DNA of 7,673 nt, taken from Candidatus Bathyarchaeota archaeon (GTDB lineage: Archaea; Thermoproteota; Bathyarchaeia; TCS64). A program made the position numbers and the translations under genes. Below, in pieces: positions 5,785 through 7,673 of this stretch (within the stretch, counting starts at the first letter, position 1; each line of letters begins with the position of its first letter). The stretch is taken from assembly GCA_016867505.1 (NCBI GenBank), contig VGJH01000057.1:1-7673 (forward strand), given 5' to 3'. The notes beneath the pieces were generated by a model. It saw only the letters and a list, made by a program, of their open reading frames with translations, was not told the DNA's origin and did no database searches.

Positions 5785-7561
5785 ATATTGCCCAGAGTGG
5801 GTCTTTCTTCCTTTTTATATCTATCAGTTCCTGGAGGGCTTTATTGCCATTTTCCGTCAAGCGAGATACGAATTTTTGTCGTAACAACTTGGCGTCTTTC
5901 TCTGGAACGTCTACGTACAAAACATCTCTCTCTTTTATATGTCTACCTACGATTGGAGTAGGCATTGAGACTGCAACCTCTTTTCCTTCTTCAATTTTGG
6001 TGATTGATTGACCTTGATCCTGTATTTGTGTAAGCCTACCTAAATTTTCGTTTTCTCTATTAATCATGGGAACATTAGCGTGTAATATTCCTGCTTCAAT
6101 TTTTGCCCCAAAAATGGCGGGTTTTGTACGTCTGAAAATAAAGCCTTCCATTACTTGTATTTTAGCCGGTTGAATTAAAACATCAAATTCTTTTCGAGCT
6201 TTTGCTTCTCTTTCCTCATCTACCCATCGAATATAATCGTCCATAATATTGTAGATTATCACACCTTTGAACAGTTTAATTCTCTGAGCTTCAGCTTCAG
6301 TTTCAGCATCAGGAAGGGCTTTAACATTAAAAGCTAGTATAGCACCATAAAGCGGTTCTTCAAATTTTACACTAGCGGCTTCAAGAATATCACGCCGACT
6401 TATATCTCCAATATCCGCTAATCTTATTGGTATATCTCTTATACGTAAACTTTCAACAAGTGCTTCTAAACTACCAAGTGTATCAGTTTTGACAATAACT
6501 CCTGTTTTATCCGCTTTAATTTTGACACTATCAACTTCTTGGCTTACATCAGCTACTGCTTTTTCAAGTGTGATATTTCCACCAACTGCAATTAATGGGG
6601 TTCCTGGTAAGGCCTCTTCGATTGACGGTGCAGCAATTTTAATTCCTGACGCAGCATGTACTTCTTGTATAACATTGAACTTCTTTTTAGGATCCCTTAT
6701 TTCATCAAGAGGCTGAGGCATTAATAATGCCCGAATATTGGTTACTATTGGACCATTTTTGCCACCAATTACAATAGTGTCTTCTGCATGTAATATGCCA
6801 TCATAAATAATTGCATTAAGAGTTACACCCAATCCTACTTCTTCACGAATTTCAAGAACAGTACCAAGAGCTGGCCCATCAGTGACTTTAAGCTTGTCTT
6901 GCATATACTGTTGAGTGAGCCCAATTAAAACCGCTAAAAGGTCTCCTACACCTTCACCAGTTTTAGCACTAACAGGTACAATAGCTATACTTCTAGTAAA
7001 ATCACGCACACGATCATAACGTTCACTATTGAATCCTTCTCGACTTAATGTACCCATCATTTCATACAAACGGTTGTCAAGATCTTCCTTTACCAGAGTT
7101 TGTTGATCATTATAGCTTTGCAGAAAGGTTGTATCAGATTTTGGTCTCCATCCTTCTATTCTGTCAATTTTATTAGCTGCTATTATGAAAGGAGTTTTAC
7201 GATTTTTTAAAATCCTTAAAGACTCATATGTTTGGTTCTCGAATCCATGCATAACATCTACAACAAGAATAGCAATATCCGCTACACTTCCTCCCCGCCT
7301 ACGTAGATTAGCAAAAGCTTCATGTCCTGGAGTATCAACAACTAAAAGTCCTGGAATCTGAATATTTACTTTAAAATTTTTTACAAGCTGCTGGGTTATG
7401 GCAACTAAGGTATCGAAAGGGAAGTAACTTGCACCAATCTGTTGAGTCATTCCTCCAGCCTCACGTAACTGAACTGCAGTTCCTCGAATTTTATCTAATA
7501 AACTAGTTTTACCAGTATCGACGTGACCAAGCATACAGACAATTGGCTGGCGAATAGGCAT
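5783..7561 (-). CDS. infB: Translation initiation factor aIF5B (IF2-like GTPase)
   Basis: This GTPase promotes subunit joining at the last step of initiation and is homologous to eukaryotic eIF5B and bacterial IF2. At 592 residues it has normal archaeal length, lacking the long eukaryotic N-terminal extension. The G domain starts at once: P-loop GHVDTGKT (12-19), REAGGMTQQIGAS switch region (33-45), DTPGH (76-80), NKID (130-133) and PVSAKTGEGV (about 200). The beta-barrel and domain III/IV regions follow (TDGPALGTVLEIREEVGLG; KADKTGVIVKTDTLGSLEAL; INRENENLGRLTQIQDQGQS), ending KKDPLWAI. The P-loop reads D-T-G-K as in eIF5B as I recall it, instead of the D-H-G-K commonest in archaea and bacteria. 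ATG 7561 is the conserved start (MPIRQPIV), with GGGG about 7 nt before it and the frame closed by TAG 36 nt upstream. It is the first gene of an operon with eS6. Confidence 0.96.
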   Translation of the reverse strand: MPIRQPIVCMLGHVDTGKTSLLDKIRGTAVQLREAGGMTQQIGASYFPFDTLVAITQQLVKNFKVNIQIPGLLVVDTPGHEAFANLRRRGGSVADIAILVVDVMHGFENQTYESLRILKNRKTPFIIAANKIDRIEGWRPKSDTTFLQSYNDQQTLVKEDLDNRLYEMMGTLSREGFNSERYDRVRDFTRSIAIVPVSAKTGEGVGDLLAVLIGLTQQYMQDKLKVTDGPALGTVLEIREEVGLGVTLNAIIYDGILHAEDTIVIGGKNGPIVTNIRALLMPQPLDEIRDPKKKFNVIQEVHAASGIKIAAPSIEEALPGTPLIAVGGNITLEKAVADVSQEVDSVKIKADKTGVIVKTDTLGSLEALVESLRIRDIPIRLADIGDISRRDILEAASVKFEEPLYGAILAFNVKALPDAETEAEAQRIKLFKGVIIYNIMDDYIRWVDEEREAKARKEFDVLIQPAKIQVMEGFIFRRTKPAIFGAKIEAGILHANVPMINRENENLGRLTQIQDQGQSITKIEEGKEVAVSMPTPIVGRHIKERDVLYVDVPEKDAKLLRQKFVSRLTENGNKALQELIDIKRKKDPLWAI

Positions 7562-7627
7562 AATGCTTCCCCGCCATTGGGTAAGAAGCTCTTCCTATTA
7601 ATCTATTCTTTCTGAAATAAAAAAGGT

Positions 7628-7635
7628 CTTAAAAA
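7628..7635 (-). promoter_or_regulatory. Possible TATA box of the infB-rps6e operon
   Basis: TTTTTAAG on the minus strand predicts transcription near 7605 and a leader of about 44 nt. A second AT-rich candidate (TTTTTTAT, about 7624-7617) would give a shorter leader. The rest of 7562-7673 shows no gene on either strand. Confidence 0.4.
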
Positions 7636-7673
7636 GTGTGAGAGACTAAACAATTTTTTTGATAAGCTCAATT

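Overview
This 7.7 kb AT-rich window carries seven genes, all on the minus strand, and is clearly archaeal. It encodes eL15 (cut by the left edge), eS6, aIF2 gamma and aIF5B, all archaeal/eukaryotic-type information proteins. Several genes have GGTGA-type Shine-Dalgarno sites, and most upstream regions have an archaeal TATA-like box. The gene set and low GC suggest a Thaumarchaeota-like or other TACK-group archaeon, but the exact lineage cannot be fixed from the sequence alone.

In transcription order (right to left) the layout is: a promoter region (about 7562-7673); infB/aIF5B; rps6e, whose Shine-Dalgarno overlaps the infB stop; an AT-rich gap of 263 bp; a 238-aa single-domain KaiC/RadA-like ATPase; a gap of about 138 bp with the aIF2 gamma promoter; aIF2 gamma; an Fcf1-like PIN-domain protein starting 1 nt after the aIF2 gamma stop; a gap of about 90 bp with a strong TATA box and a consensus ribosome-binding site; a membrane pyrophosphatase (hppA); and rpl15e, running off the left edge. 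Functionally this is a translation-initiation and ribosome neighbourhood (aIF5B, eS6, aIF2 gamma, PIN nuclease, eL15) with two other genes inserted: a RecA-fold signalling-type ATPase and an ion-pumping pyrophosphatase.

The most unusual signal concerns start codons. Two well-conserved genes have no ATG, GTG or TTG where their N-terminus must begin. The aIF2 gamma reading frame is closed upstream by TAG at 4292-4290. Between that stop and the P-loop the only start-like codons are ATA (4289) and ATT (4271, the better match). A TTG at 4151 would delete the whole GTP-binding P-loop. hppA has AGGAGGT exactly 7 nt before an ATA codon (2526) that opens the expected first membrane helix; its first canonical start (GTG, 2490) would lose 12 residues of that helix. 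The PIN gene has only TTG. An AUU/AUA start on the gene for the factor that delivers initiator tRNA recalls bacterial infC, whose AUU start allows autoregulation by IF3. This is inference and needs N-terminal peptide or ribosome-profiling data, and a check that the bases are not assembly errors.

No tRNA or rRNA gene, CRISPR array, insertion sequence or phage gene was recognised.
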